A stretch of DNA of 32,346 nt from Pseudomonas citri (GTDB lineage: Bacteria; Pseudomonadota; Gammaproteobacteria; Pseudomonadales; Pseudomonadaceae). The translations under genes were made by a program, and so were the position numbers. The DNA lies in contig NZ_JAODAB010000043.1 of NCBI RefSeq assembly GCF_025336485.1, positions 1 to 32,346 on the forward strand. The letters run 5' to 3'. This document shows positions 1 to 7,284 of the stretch, piece by piece; the stretch's first letter is position 1; each line of letters begins with the position of its first letter. The notes beneath the pieces are model-generated. The model was not told where the DNA came from. It made no database searches and saw nothing but the letters and a program-made list of their open reading frames with translations.

Positions 1-10
1 GATGGCCTCC

Positions 11-52
11 GAAAACAAAACACCCTGCGAAAGCGTAGCCCTCGCAGGGTGT
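11..52 (-). terminator. Rho-independent terminator after the acyl-CoA dehydrogenase gene
   Basis: An 11-base perfect stem (20-30 pairing with 42-52, loop of 11) is followed on the minus strand by a T-rich run (TTTTGTTTTC, 20-11). It lies about 70 bases after the stop of the acyl-CoA dehydrogenase gene and points the right way to end its transcript. Confidence 0.85.
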
Positions 53-73
53 GGGGGTGACCATCTCATTAAA

Positions 74-97
74 CCGCTGCTCCCGAAGAAGCAGCGG
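74..97 (-). terminator. second hairpin after the acyl-CoA dehydrogenase stop
   Basis: Bases 74-81 pair with 90-97 (8 bp, 8-base loop), followed on the minus strand by TTTAAT. It sits between the stop codon and the stronger terminator at 11-52, so the two may act in tandem or this one may simply protect the mRNA 3' end. Confidence 0.5.
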
Positions 98-119
98 CTT
101 GTGGAGAACCGCGTAAGGC

Positions 120-1925
120 TTAGTAGCCCAGCGCGAAATCTTCCTCTTTCATGTCCATCAGGTTATTGGCGCCCGACAGCATGGCCGCCACGTGGGTGCG
201 GGTACGTGGCAGGATGCGCTGGAAATAGAAGCGCGCGGTTTGCAGCTTCGCGGTGTAGAAGGCTTCTTCGGTGGTGCCAGCCGCCAGTTTTTCCGCCGCC
301 AGGCGCGCCATGTCGGCCCAGAAATAGGCCAGGCAGGCATAACCGGAGTACATCAGGTAGTCCACCGAGGCCGCGCCGACTTCTTCGCGATCCTTCATGG
401 CCGCCATACCGACCTTCATGGTCAGTTCGCCCCATTCCTTGTTCAGCGCCGCCAATGGCCCGATGAACTCCTTGACCGCTTCGTTGCCTTCGTTGCCCTG
501 GCAGAACTTGTGAACGATCTTGGTAAAGCCCTTGAGTGCTTCGCCTTGGGTCATCAGCACTTTACGACCCAACAGGTCGAGGGCCTGGATACCGGTGGTG
601 CCTTCGTACAGCATCGAGATACGGCTGTCGCGAACGTTCTGCTCCATGCCCCACTCGGCGATGAAACCGTGGCCGCCATAGATCTGTACGCCATGGTTGG
701 CCGACTCGAAGCCGACTTCGGTCATGAACGCCTTGGCAATCGGGGTCATGAACGCCAGCAATGCGTCGGCTTTCTTCTTCTCTTCTTCGTCCACACCGTA
801 CTTGACGATATCGACCTGCTTGGCCGTGAAGTAGACCATCGCCCGGTTACCCTCGGCGAAGGCCTTCATGGTCAGCAGCATGCGACGCACGTCAGGGTGC
901 ACGATGATCGGGTCAGCGGCCTTGTCTGGCGCTTTCGGGCCGGTCAGGGAACGCATTTGCAGGCGGTCGCGGGCGTACTTCAAGCCGCCCTGGAAGCCGA
1001 TCTCGGCGTGGGCCAAGCCTTGCAGCGCGGTGCCCAGACGTGCGGTGTTCATGAAGGTGAACATGCAGTTCAGGCCCTTGTTCGCCGGGCCGATCAGGAA
1101 ACCGGTGGCCGCGTCGAAGTTCATCACGCAGGTGGCGTTGCCGTGGATGCCCATCTTGTGTTCGATCGAACCACAGTTCACCGCGTTGCGCTGGCCGATG
1201 GAGCCGTCGGCGTTAGGCAGGAACTTAGGCACGATGAACAGCGAAATGCCCTTGGTACCGGCCGGTGCATCCGGCAGGCGCGCCAGGACGATGTGGACGA
1301 TGTTGTCGGCCATGTCGTGTTCACCGGCCGAGATGAAGATCTTGGTGCCGGTGACTTTGTAGGAACCATCAGCCTGTGGTTCGGCCTTGGTGCGCAGCAT
1401 GCCCAGGTCGGTGCCGCAGTGCGGTTCGGTCAGGCACATGGTGCCAGTCCATTCGCCGGAGACCAGCTTGGTCAGGTAGGCCGCTTGCTGCTCGGGCGTG
1501 CCATGCTCGGAAATGGTGTTCATCGCCCCGTGGGACAGGCCCGGGTACATGCCCCACGACCAGTTGGCTTCACCGACCATTTCGCTGACCGCCAGGCCCA
1601 GGGATTCCGGCAGGCCTTGGCCACCATGCTCGACGTCGTGGGCCAGGCTTGGCCAACCACCTTCGACGAATTGCTTATAGGCTTGCTTGAAGCCGGTCGG
1701 GGTTTTCACACCGGATTCGCTCCAGGTGCAACCTTCGATGTCGCCCACGCGGTTCAGCGGTGCCAACACCTGCTCACAAAACTTGGCGCCTTCTTCGAGA
1801 ATGGCGTCAACCATGTCCGGAGTTGCATCCTGGCAAGCCGGAAGGCTCTGATAGTGCGCTTCGTAGCCGAGCAGTTCGTCACGAACGAAGCGAATATCAC
1901 GCAAGGGGGCCTTGTAGTCAGGCAT
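120..1925 (-). CDS. acyl-CoA dehydrogenase (FadE type, with C-terminal extension domain)
   Basis: A 601-residue FAD enzyme for the first step of fatty acid beta-oxidation, oxidising acyl-CoA to trans-2-enoyl-CoA and passing electrons to ETF. Visible features are the flavin-contact segment MCLTEPHCGTDLG (about 163-175), QIYGGHGF (414-421), and the expected catalytic base Glu441 in MLYEGTTG. About 150 residues follow, as in the long FadE enzymes with an extra C-terminal helical domain (about 600 residues is usual). The ATG at 1925 has AGAGG nine bases upstream. An in-frame extension to 2018 exists but would run through the promoter and operator, so it is rejected. By its place after the bio genes it corresponds to the P. 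aeruginosa PA0506 type (recalled, not searched). It has its own promoter with PsrA-like operators, so induction by long-chain fatty acids is expected. Chain-length specificity cannot be read here. Confidence 0.95.
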   Translation of the reverse strand: MPDYKAPLRDIRFVRDELLGYEAHYQSLPACQDATPDMVDAILEEGAKFCEQVLAPLNRVGDIEGCTWSESGVKTPTGFKQAYKQFVEGGWPSLAHDVEHGGQGLPESLGLAVSEMVGEANWSWGMYPGLSHGAMNTISEHGTPEQQAAYLTKLVSGEWTGTMCLTEPHCGTDLGMLRTKAEPQADGSYKVTGTKIFISAGEHDMADNIVHIVLARLPDAPAGTKGISLFIVPKFLPNADGSIGQRNAVNCGSIEHKMGIHGNATCVMNFDAATGFLIGPANKGLNCMFTFMNTARLGTALQGLAHAEIGFQGGLKYARDRLQMRSLTGPKAPDKAADPIIVHPDVRRMLLTMKAFAEGNRAMVYFTAKQVDIVKYGVDEEEKKKADALLAFMTPIAKAFMTEVGFESANHGVQIYGGHGFIAEWGMEQNVRDSRISMLYEGTTGIQALDLLGRKVLMTQGEALKGFTKIVHKFCQGNEGNEAVKEFIGPLAALNKEWGELTMKVGMAAMKDREEVGAASVDYLMYSGYACLAYFWADMARLAAEKLAAGTTEEAFYTAKLQTARFYFQRILPRTRTHVAAMLSGANNLMDMKEEDFALGY

Positions 1926-1983
1926 AGCGATAAACCTCTTGATGTACCCGGGAATGAACGACCGCGAGGATTTGTTGTGGCGG

Positions 1984-2011
1984 TCAAACAGCTGTTTGAA
2001 ACATACGTTTA
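1984..2011. promoter_or_regulatory. double PsrA-like operator of the acyl-CoA dehydrogenase gene
   Basis: Bases 1984-1999 are a perfect 16-base palindrome, TCAAACAGCTGTTTGA, which contains CAAAC-N4-GTTTG. This fits the published PsrA consensus (G/C)AAAC-N2-4-GTTT(G/C). A second copy, GAAAC-ATAC-GTTTA at 1998-2011, shares one base with it and matches 9 of 10 positions. PsrA is a TetR-family repressor released by long-chain fatty acyl signals. The sites cover the -10 element and the probable start of transcription, as expected for a repressor. Confidence 0.75.
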
Positions 2012-2028
2012 CGCCCAAATCTTGTCAA
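2000..2028 (-). promoter_or_regulatory. sigma-70 promoter of the acyl-CoA dehydrogenase gene
   Basis: On the minus strand a perfect -35 TTGACA (2028-2023) is followed after 17 bases by TATGTT (2005-2000). The -10 lies inside the second PsrA-like site. The start codon is about 75 bases downstream at 1925. Confidence 0.75.
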
Positions 2029-2149
2029 GCACCGATCTTTTGCCATTCGTCATCGGGTCAGGAAAGCATCAGGCACGAGCAAGCCCATCGCGGTGAAAAA
2101 ACCACGCTACACGTCACAAAAGATTAGTTGAGCAAAGCGAACGCCAGAG

Positions 2150-2176
2150 ACGAAAACGCCGCGAACAAGCGCGGCG
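2150..2176 (-). terminator. terminator of the 98-residue orphan gene
   Basis: Stem 2158-2163 / 2170-2175 (GCCGCG / CGCGGC), followed on the minus strand by GTTTTC. It lies just past the stop codon at 2199 and separates this gene from the promoter of the acyl-CoA dehydrogenase. Confidence 0.6.
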
Positions 2177-2198
2177 CTATTACCGATCAAGGGGCTCG

Positions 2199-2495
2199 TC
2201 AGGCGAAAGTATCGATCAGGGTACCGAGCATTTCGTCGGACGCCTTGGCCACTTTCACGCCCAGTTGCAGCTGGATTTTGCCCTGGGCCATTTCCACCAT
2301 ACTGGCGGCCACGTCGGACTGTTGGCTACGGTCTACCGCGCGCAGACGATCGGCTTGTATTTCGGACGACTGGCTGGTGGCCGAACGCTCGATGGTGTTG
2401 TTGGCGATCTCGCCGGCGGCCTGATCGACCCGGTTCTGTCCTGTCTGAACAGTGCTCAGACCGGCATAAAACGCGGTACTTCCTGAGATTTGCAT
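2199..2495 (-). CDS. conserved hypothetical protein with a flagellar rod-like N-terminus
   Basis: A 98-residue protein starting MQISGSTAFYAGLSTVQTGQ. I do not recognise a named family. It has no signal peptide or membrane segment and is rich in A, Q, S and N, with a helical heptad-like pattern. Its first 35 residues (AGLSTVQTGQNRVDQAAGEIANNTIE) resemble the N-terminal helix of flagellar rod/hook proteins (pattern AGLxxxQxxxxxAAxNIAN), but the rest of such proteins is absent and no flagellar genes are nearby. The start at 2495 is chosen because upstream codons look non-coding; its ribosome site is weak. It lies 120 bases after bioD and is followed by its own terminator, so it may be transcribed alone. 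It sits where I recall a hypothetical gene (PA0505) in P. aeruginosa, which suggests a conserved Pseudomonas gene. Confidence 0.75.
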   Translation of the reverse strand: MQISGSTAFYAGLSTVQTGQNRVDQAAGEIANNTIERSATSQSSEIQADRLRAVDRSQQSDVAASMVEMAQGKIQLQLGVKVAKASDEMLGTLIDTFA

Positions 2496-2615
2496 GACAG
2501 GGCTCGTTTTTTGAAGATTCGACAGCCCACATTGAACCAGAAGCCCTGAGAAAAGGCCCGACAAAAACACTAATGGCACAGTGCCTTGTCATAGCCAAAA
2601 CCTTAGCTCGGCCTT

Positions 2616-3296
2616 TCAGTCCAACAGGTCCAGATGCAAATGCGCGGCGACGTTTTCGGCGGTCACCCCTTTGATTTTCGGAACGCGTCCCAGGCATGGC
2701 GCCGGCAGGCGCTCGGCCAGGGTGGCGAGGTTTTCTTCCAGGCGCGAAGTCTTGGGCTCGATGATGTTCGCTACCCACCCGGCCAGTTGCAGGCCGTCCC
2801 GGGCGATGGCCTCGGCGGTCAACAGGGCGTGACTGATGCAACCCAGGCGCACACCCACCACCAGGATGACCGGCAAGCCCAACGCCATGGCCAGGTCCGA
2901 GAGGTTGTCCTGATCGGCCAACGGTACACGCCAGCCACCCGCGCCTTCGATCAAGGTGAAATCGGCGTTCAACGCCAGGAGCTCGCGCATCGGCCCCAGC
3001 AACGACTGCACCGTCAACGCCACGCCAGCTTCCCGGGCGGCCAGATGAGGCGCAATCGCCGGTTCGAACGCCAGCGGGTTGACCTGCGCATACTCGAGTG
3101 GCACCGAACACTCGGCCAACAAGGCCAAGGCATCGGCGTTGCGCAGCCCCTTGGGCGTGACCTCGCAACCGGACGCCACCGGCTTGCCGGCGACGGTGCT
3201 CAGGCCTGCCTGGCGCGCCGCGTGAAGCAGGCCGGTGGCCACCGTGGTCTTGCCGACATCAGTGTCGGTGCCGGCGATGAAATAAGCCTGGCTCAT
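2616..3296 (-). CDS. bioD: dethiobiotin synthetase BioD
   Basis: 226 residues, the normal family length. It makes dethiobiotin from 7,8-diaminopelargonate, CO2 and ATP in the cytoplasm, the penultimate step of biotin synthesis. The P-loop GTDTDVGKTT is at residues 9-18 with Lys16, followed by PVASGCE and the IEGAGGWRVPL segment (EGAGG) that binds Mg-ATP and substrate in BioD enzymes. The ATG overlaps the bioC stop by four bases (ATGA), so translation is probably coupled. It is the last bio gene of the cluster. Only a very weak hairpin with a T-run (2575-2585, then toward 2561) follows, so read-through into the next gene is possible. Confidence 0.96.
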   Translation of the reverse strand: MSQAYFIAGTDTDVGKTTVATGLLHAARQAGLSTVAGKPVASGCEVTPKGLRNADALALLAECSVPLEYAQVNPLAFEPAIAPHLAAREAGVALTVQSLLGPMRELLALNADFTLIEGAGGWRVPLADQDNLSDLAMALGLPVILVVGVRLGCISHALLTAEAIARDGLQLAGWVANIIEPKTSRLEENLATLAERLPAPCLGRVPKIKGVTAENVAAHLHLDLLD

Positions 3297-4105
3297 AGCG
3301 GTTTCTCCAACACGGCGTAGACCACCTGATAAGTGGCGGGAAGCCCCTGGTCCTGTCGAAACTGTTCGTAGGCCTCGATCAAGGCCACGATCCGCGCCCG
3401 CCCGGTCAAGCCACCTGGCCGCCCCGGATTGAGATTATGAGCGCCCAGGGCCTTCAATTCATGGGTCAGGCTACGCACATCAGGGTAATGCAACACATGA
3501 GGGCGATTTTCAAGACTGACCACGTCCAGTCCGCTGGCCGCACACAGCTGCCGATACGTCTCGAACTCGCGGAAACGGTTGACATGCACCAGGCCATCGA
3601 CCTGACGCCAACTGTCGCGCAATTCATGCAAGGTGCCAACGCAAAGGCTGGTAAAGGCAAACACCCCACCCGGTTTCAATACGCGATGAGCCTCGCTTAA
3701 CACTGAGGCGAAATCAGCACACCACTGCACCGCCAGACTGGAGAACACCAGGTCGCAGCTCGCCGCTTGCAACGGCAGCCGCTCCGCGTCACCCGCCACA
3801 AAATGCGCCGCGCCGCCTTGGGGACGAGCGTGGTTGAGCATGCCTTCGGCGATATCCAGCGCCAGGCCGGATGACTCGCCAAAACGAGTGCCCAGGGCCC
3901 GGGTGAAATAACCGGTGCCGCAGCCCAGATCCAGCCAACGGCCTGGCATGAACGAAGGCGCCAAACACCCGAGCAACTGCTGGCCAACGTCACGTTGCAG
4001 CTCGGCGACACTGTCATAGCTGGTCGCCGCCCGGGAAAACGAGGCCGCCACCTGGCGCTTGTCGGGCAAGGCGCCAGGGACTTTGGCAAGGGACAGATCA
4101 GTCAT
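3293..4105 (-). CDS. bioC: malonyl-ACP O-methyltransferase BioC
   Basis: A 270-residue class I SAM-dependent methyltransferase. Motif I, LDLGCGTGYFT, is at about residues 58-68, preceded by the family's typical start with FSRAATSYD (23-31). BioC methylates the free carboxyl of malonyl-ACP so that the fatty acid machinery can build the pimeloyl chain. The chosen ATG at 4105 (MTDLSL) overlaps the bioH stop by eight bases. An in-frame ATG four codons earlier (4117, MSPAMT) cannot be excluded. Placement between bioH and bioD, both overlapping it, fits one polycistronic mRNA. Confidence 0.95.
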   Translation of the reverse strand: MTDLSLAKVPGALPDKRQVAASFSRAATSYDSVAELQRDVGQQLLGCLAPSFMPGRWLDLGCGTGYFTRALGTRFGESSGLALDIAEGMLNHARPQGGAAHFVAGDAERLPLQAASCDLVFSSLAVQWCADFASVLSEAHRVLKPGGVFAFTSLCVGTLHELRDSWRQVDGLVHVNRFREFETYRQLCAASGLDVVSLENRPHVLHYPDVRSLTHELKALGAHNLNPGRPGGLTGRARIVALIEAYEQFRQDQGLPATYQVVYAVLEKPL

Positions 4106-4829
4106 CGCCGGACTCATGCAAGAAAGCCTGGATCGCCCCCGCGACACCGTGCGGGTCTTCCAGGAGGAATCCATGGCCGGCCTGTTCGACCAGGCCGATC
4201 TCGACATCCGGCAACAACGCCAGCAATTCACCCGCCGCTTCGGCCGGCACCAACGCATCGAGGCCGGCAAACAGATGCAATTGCGGCCCCCGAAAACGTT
4301 GCAACGCGGCGCGGGTGTCGAGCTGCGCCAGCAGTTGAAGGCCTGCCATCAGCACATCGGGCGAAGTACTCGGCGCCCCGGCCAGCAGCAACCGCGACAA
4401 CCCGCGCGGGTCAGCGCAGCCTTGGGCGCACAACAGGCTGAAACGCTTGAGGGTCTGGCGTGGATCCGCCGCGCAGCCAGCAAGAAAGCCTTCGAACGTT
4501 TCAGCGGCCATCGCGCTCGGCCATTGTTCATGGGCCACGAACGAGGCATTGCTCGCCAGGGTCAACAGGCCGCAACAGCGCTCGCCCCGACGCGCCGCCA
4601 ACTCCGCGGCCAACATGCCGCCCAGGGACCAGCCACCGAGCCAGGCATCCTGGGGCAGGTTCGCGTCCAGTTCCTCAAGCCATTCATCGGGATCGTTCGA
4701 GGTCAGCGCCGGCAGCGGCTCGATTTCCACCCGCAGGTGTTCATCGAGCCCTCGCAACGCCGCCGCCAGGGGCTCCATCGGTGAAACGCCCAACCCCCAA
4801 CCGGGGAGCAATATCAGTCGATCACGCAT
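4098..4829 (-). CDS. bioH: pimeloyl-ACP methyl ester carboxylesterase BioH
   Basis: A 243-residue alpha/beta hydrolase. It removes the methyl group added by BioC once the pimeloyl chain is complete, freeing pimeloyl-ACP for BioF. The catalytic triad is visible: Ser68 in GGWSLGGM, Asp191 in FAGLDALVP and His219 in QAGHGFLLEDP. The ATG at 4829 overlaps the bioF stop by eight bases. Longer upstream starts are possible in frame but lie inside bioF and lack the family's N-terminus. In this cluster bioH sits directly before bioC, whereas in E. coli it lies apart from bioBFCD. Confidence 0.95.
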   Translation of the reverse strand: MRDRLILLPGWGLGVSPMEPLAAALRGLDEHLRVEIEPLPALTSNDPDEWLEELDANLPQDAWLGGWSLGGMLAAELAARRGERCCGLLTLASNASFVAHEQWPSAMAAETFEGFLAGCAADPRQTLKRFSLLCAQGCADPRGLSRLLLAGAPSTSPDVLMAGLQLLAQLDTRAALQRFRGPQLHLFAGLDALVPAEAAGELLALLPDVEIGLVEQAGHGFLLEDPHGVAGAIQAFLHESGDD

Positions 4830-6000
4830 GGCTTGGCTCCGCTCCCAGTTGGGCAAAACAATCGGCCAGTGCACTGAGCAAACGTCGCACCTGGGCTTCA
4901 CTGTGAGCGGCGGTCAGGGTGACGCGCAAACGGGCGCTGCCGGCCGGCACGGTAGGTGGGCGGATCGCGGTGACCATCAGCCCTCGCTCGCGCAACATCT
5001 GCGACAAGCGCATCGCACGCCCGGCATCGCCGATCAGGATCGGCTGGATCGGCGTAAAGCTGTCCATCAATTGCAGACCAATCTGCGCCGCCCCTTGGCG
5101 GAACTGGCGGATCAGCACTTGCAGGTGCTCGCGCCGCCAATGCTCGCTGCGCAGCAGTTCAAGGCTCTTGAGCGTGGCGCAGGCCAGCGCCGGCGGTTGG
5201 CTGGTGGTGTAGATGTAGGGACGGGCAAACTGGATCAGGCTCTCGATCAGTTCCTCGCTGCCGGCCACAAAGGCCCCGGCAGTGCCGAAGGCTTTGCCCA
5301 GGGTGCCGACCAGTACCGGGACGTCTTCCTGGCTCAAGCCGAAATGCTCGACGATCCCGCCGCCATGGGCCCCCAACGGGCCGAAGCCGTGGGCATCGTC
5401 GACCATCAGCCAGGCGCCCTTGGCCTTGGTTTCACGAGCCAATGCCGGCAAGTCGGCGATATCGCCGTCCATGCTGAACACACCGTCGGTGACCACCAGG
5501 GTATTGCCGGTGGCTTTCTCCAGGCGACTGGCCAGGCTGCTGGCATCGTTGTGCAGGTAACGGCTGAAACGTGCGCCCGACAACAGCCCGGCGTCGAGCA
5601 ACGAAGCGTGGTTGAGGCGATCTTCCAACACCGTATCGCCCTGCCCCACCAACGCGGTGACCGCGCCAAGGTTGGCCATGTAGCCGGTGGTGAACAACAG
5701 AGCGCGAGGACGGCCAGTCAGATCGGCCAAGGCTTCTTCCAGGGCATGATGAGGACCGCTGTGGCCGATCACCAGATGGGAAGCACCACCCCCGACGCCC
5801 CAACGGCTCGCGCCGGCGCGCCAGGCTTCGATCACTTGCGGGTGATTGGCCAGGCCCAGGTAGTCGTTGCTGCAGAACGCCAGCAGCGGTTGACCGTCCA
5901 CGACCACTTCCGGTCCCTGGGGACTTTCGAGCAGCGGGCGTTGGCGATAGAGGTTTTCGGCACGACGGGCAGCCAGGCGTGCGGCGAGATCGAAGGGCAT
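4822..6000 (-). CDS. bioF: 8-amino-7-oxononanoate synthase BioF
   Basis: 392 residues, a PLP enzyme of the alpha-oxoamine synthase family that condenses pimeloyl-ACP with L-alanine, releasing CO2. The PLP lysine is Lys236 in TLGKAFG; the DDAHGFG segment (201-207) holds the aspartate and histidine that contact the cofactor; FCSNDYLGL (42-50) is the characteristic N-terminal block. The start MPFDLAARLAARRAENLYRQRPL is typical of the family. It is separated from bioB by 125 bases that carry a REP palindrome, the only real gap within the bio cluster. Confidence 0.96.
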   Translation of the reverse strand: MPFDLAARLAARRAENLYRQRPLLESPQGPEVVVDGQPLLAFCSNDYLGLANHPQVIEAWRAGASRWGVGGGASHLVIGHSGPHHALEEALADLTGRPRALLFTTGYMANLGAVTALVGQGDTVLEDRLNHASLLDAGLLSGARFSRYLHNDASSLASRLEKATGNTLVVTDGVFSMDGDIADLPALARETKAKGAWLMVDDAHGFGPLGAHGGGIVEHFGLSQEDVPVLVGTLGKAFGTAGAFVAGSEELIESLIQFARPYIYTTSQPPALACATLKSLELLRSEHWRREHLQVLIRQFRQGAAQIGLQLMDSFTPIQPILIGDAGRAMRLSQMLRERGLMVTAIRPPTVPAGSARLRVTLTAAHSEAQVRRLLSALADCFAQLGAEPSHA

Positions 6001-6037
6001 GCAGGCCTCAACTGTTTAAAGACTGGCTAAAGCCCCT

Positions 6038-6090
6038 TGTGGGAGCGAGCCCGTGGGAGCAAAGCTTGCTCCCACGGGCTCGCTCCCACA
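6038..6090. repeat. 53-base near-perfect REP palindrome between bioB and bioF
   Basis: Arms 6038-6062 and 6066-6090 pair over 25 bp without a mismatch around a three-base centre. Each arm begins TGTGGGAGCGAGCCCGTGGG. The motif GTGGGAGC followed by GC-rich sequence is the core of a Pseudomonas REP family also present at 19716, 26042 and, as a single arm, at 13701. In the bio mRNA it would fold into a very stable hairpin between the bioB stop and bioF start. Confidence 0.9.
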
Positions 6091-6125
6091 GGGTCTTGCA
6101 TTCCAATCCGGGAATCGGTGAGTAG

Positions 6126-7181
6126 TCAGACAGCGGCGTTATAGAACTGCTCGCTGCTCTTCTGTTCCACCAACGCCTGCTCGATCGCCGCCTGGTGCAC
6201 TTCGTCGGCATGCTCCTCGCGAGCTTCGGGCTGGATGCCCAGGCGCGCGAACAATTGCATGTCCTTGTCGGCTTGCGGGTTGGCGGTGGTCAGCAGTTTC
6301 TCGCCGTAGAAAATCGAGTTGGCACCGGCCAGGAACGCCAGGGCCTGCATCTGCTCGTTCATCGCTTCGCGACCAGCGGACAGGCGCACGTGGGACTTGG
6401 GCATCAGGATCCGCGCAACGGCAAGCATGCGGATGAAGTCGAACGGATCGACGTCCTCGGCGTTCTCCAGCGGCGTACCGGCGACTTTCACCAGCATGTT
6501 GATCGGCACCGATTCCGGGTGCTCCGGCAGGTTCGCCAGTTGGATCAGCAGGTTGGCGCGGTCGTCCAGGGACTCGCCCATGCCGAGGATGCCGCCGGAG
6601 CAGATCTTCATGCCCGAATCACGTACATAGGCCAGGGTTTGCAGGCGCTCGCTGTAGGTGCGGGTGGTGATGATGCTGCCGTAGAACTCCGGCGAGGTGT
6701 CGAGGTTGTGGTTGTAATAGTCCAGGCCGGCCTGGGCCAACGCCTGGGTCTGCTCCTGGTCGAGGCGACCGAGGGTCATACAGGTTTCCAGGCCCATGGC
6801 CTTCACGCCCTTGACCATCTCCAGCACGTAAGGCATGTCCTTGGCCGACGGATGTTTCCACGCCGCGCCCATGCAGAAACGGGTCGAACCGATGGCCTTG
6901 GCGCGCGCGGCCTCTTCCAGAACCTTCTGCACTTCCAGGAGCTTCTCTTTATCCAGCCCGGTGTTGTAGTGGCCGGACTGCGGACAATATTTGCAATCTT
7001 CCGGGCAGGCGCCGGTCTTGATCGACAGTAGCGTGGAGACCTGGACGCGGTTGGCGTCGAAATGCGCGCGGTGCACGGTCTGCGCCTGGAAGAGCAGGTC
7101 ATTGAACGGCTGGACGAAGAGTGCTTTGACTTCGGCCAAAGACCAGTCATGACGCAGGGTGGCAGTGGTGCTGGCGCTCAT
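6126..7181 (-). CDS. bioB: biotin synthase BioB
   Basis: A 351-residue radical SAM enzyme that inserts sulfur into dethiobiotin to close the thiophane ring. The [4Fe-4S] cluster motif C-x3-C-x2-C is CPEDCKYC (Cys59, Cys63, Cys66). Further cysteines in RFCMGAAW, ETCMTLG and ICSGGILGMGE, and the arginine in RLSAGRE, match the [2Fe-2S] ligands known for the family. The ATG at 7181 has AAGGAAA upstream; longer starts lack a comparable site. It is the first gene of the bio cluster, diverging from comF across 91 bases, with a candidate promoter that reaches into comF. Confidence 0.97.
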   Translation of the reverse strand: MSASTTATLRHDWSLAEVKALFVQPFNDLLFQAQTVHRAHFDANRVQVSTLLSIKTGACPEDCKYCPQSGHYNTGLDKEKLLEVQKVLEEAARAKAIGSTRFCMGAAWKHPSAKDMPYVLEMVKGVKAMGLETCMTLGRLDQEQTQALAQAGLDYYNHNLDTSPEFYGSIITTRTYSERLQTLAYVRDSGMKICSGGILGMGESLDDRANLLIQLANLPEHPESVPINMLVKVAGTPLENAEDVDPFDFIRMLAVARILMPKSHVRLSAGREAMNEQMQALAFLAGANSIFYGEKLLTTANPQADKDMQLFARLGIQPEAREEHADEVHQAAIEQALVEQKSSEQFYNAAV

Positions 7182-7259
7182 GGGCGTTTCCTTGATTATG
7201 CTTGGCTGGCACCTGGGGACATGCAATACCCACAGGCGCGACACGGATGTTCGGCATAT

Positions 7260-7284
7260 TTAAGGAAGAGTCATGCGCTGTCAA
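7260..7284 (-). promoter_or_regulatory. bioB: candidate promoter of the bio cluster
   Basis: On the minus strand a perfect TTGACA (7284-7279) is followed after 16-17 bases by an AT-rich stretch (TTAAATAT, about 7263-7256) that could serve as a -10, though it matches the consensus at only about half its positions. The -35 lies inside the first codons of comF. No clear BirA-type palindrome was recognised. Confidence 0.4.

Noticed and set aside
192..2096. 634-codon plus-strand frame opposite the acyl-CoA dehydrogenase
   Set aside because: Antisense shadow without recognisable domain; it runs across the promoter and operator of the real gene.
4447..6030. 527-codon plus-strand frame opposite bioH and bioF
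   Set aside because: Antisense shadow; bioF and bioH show all catalytic motifs on the minus strand.
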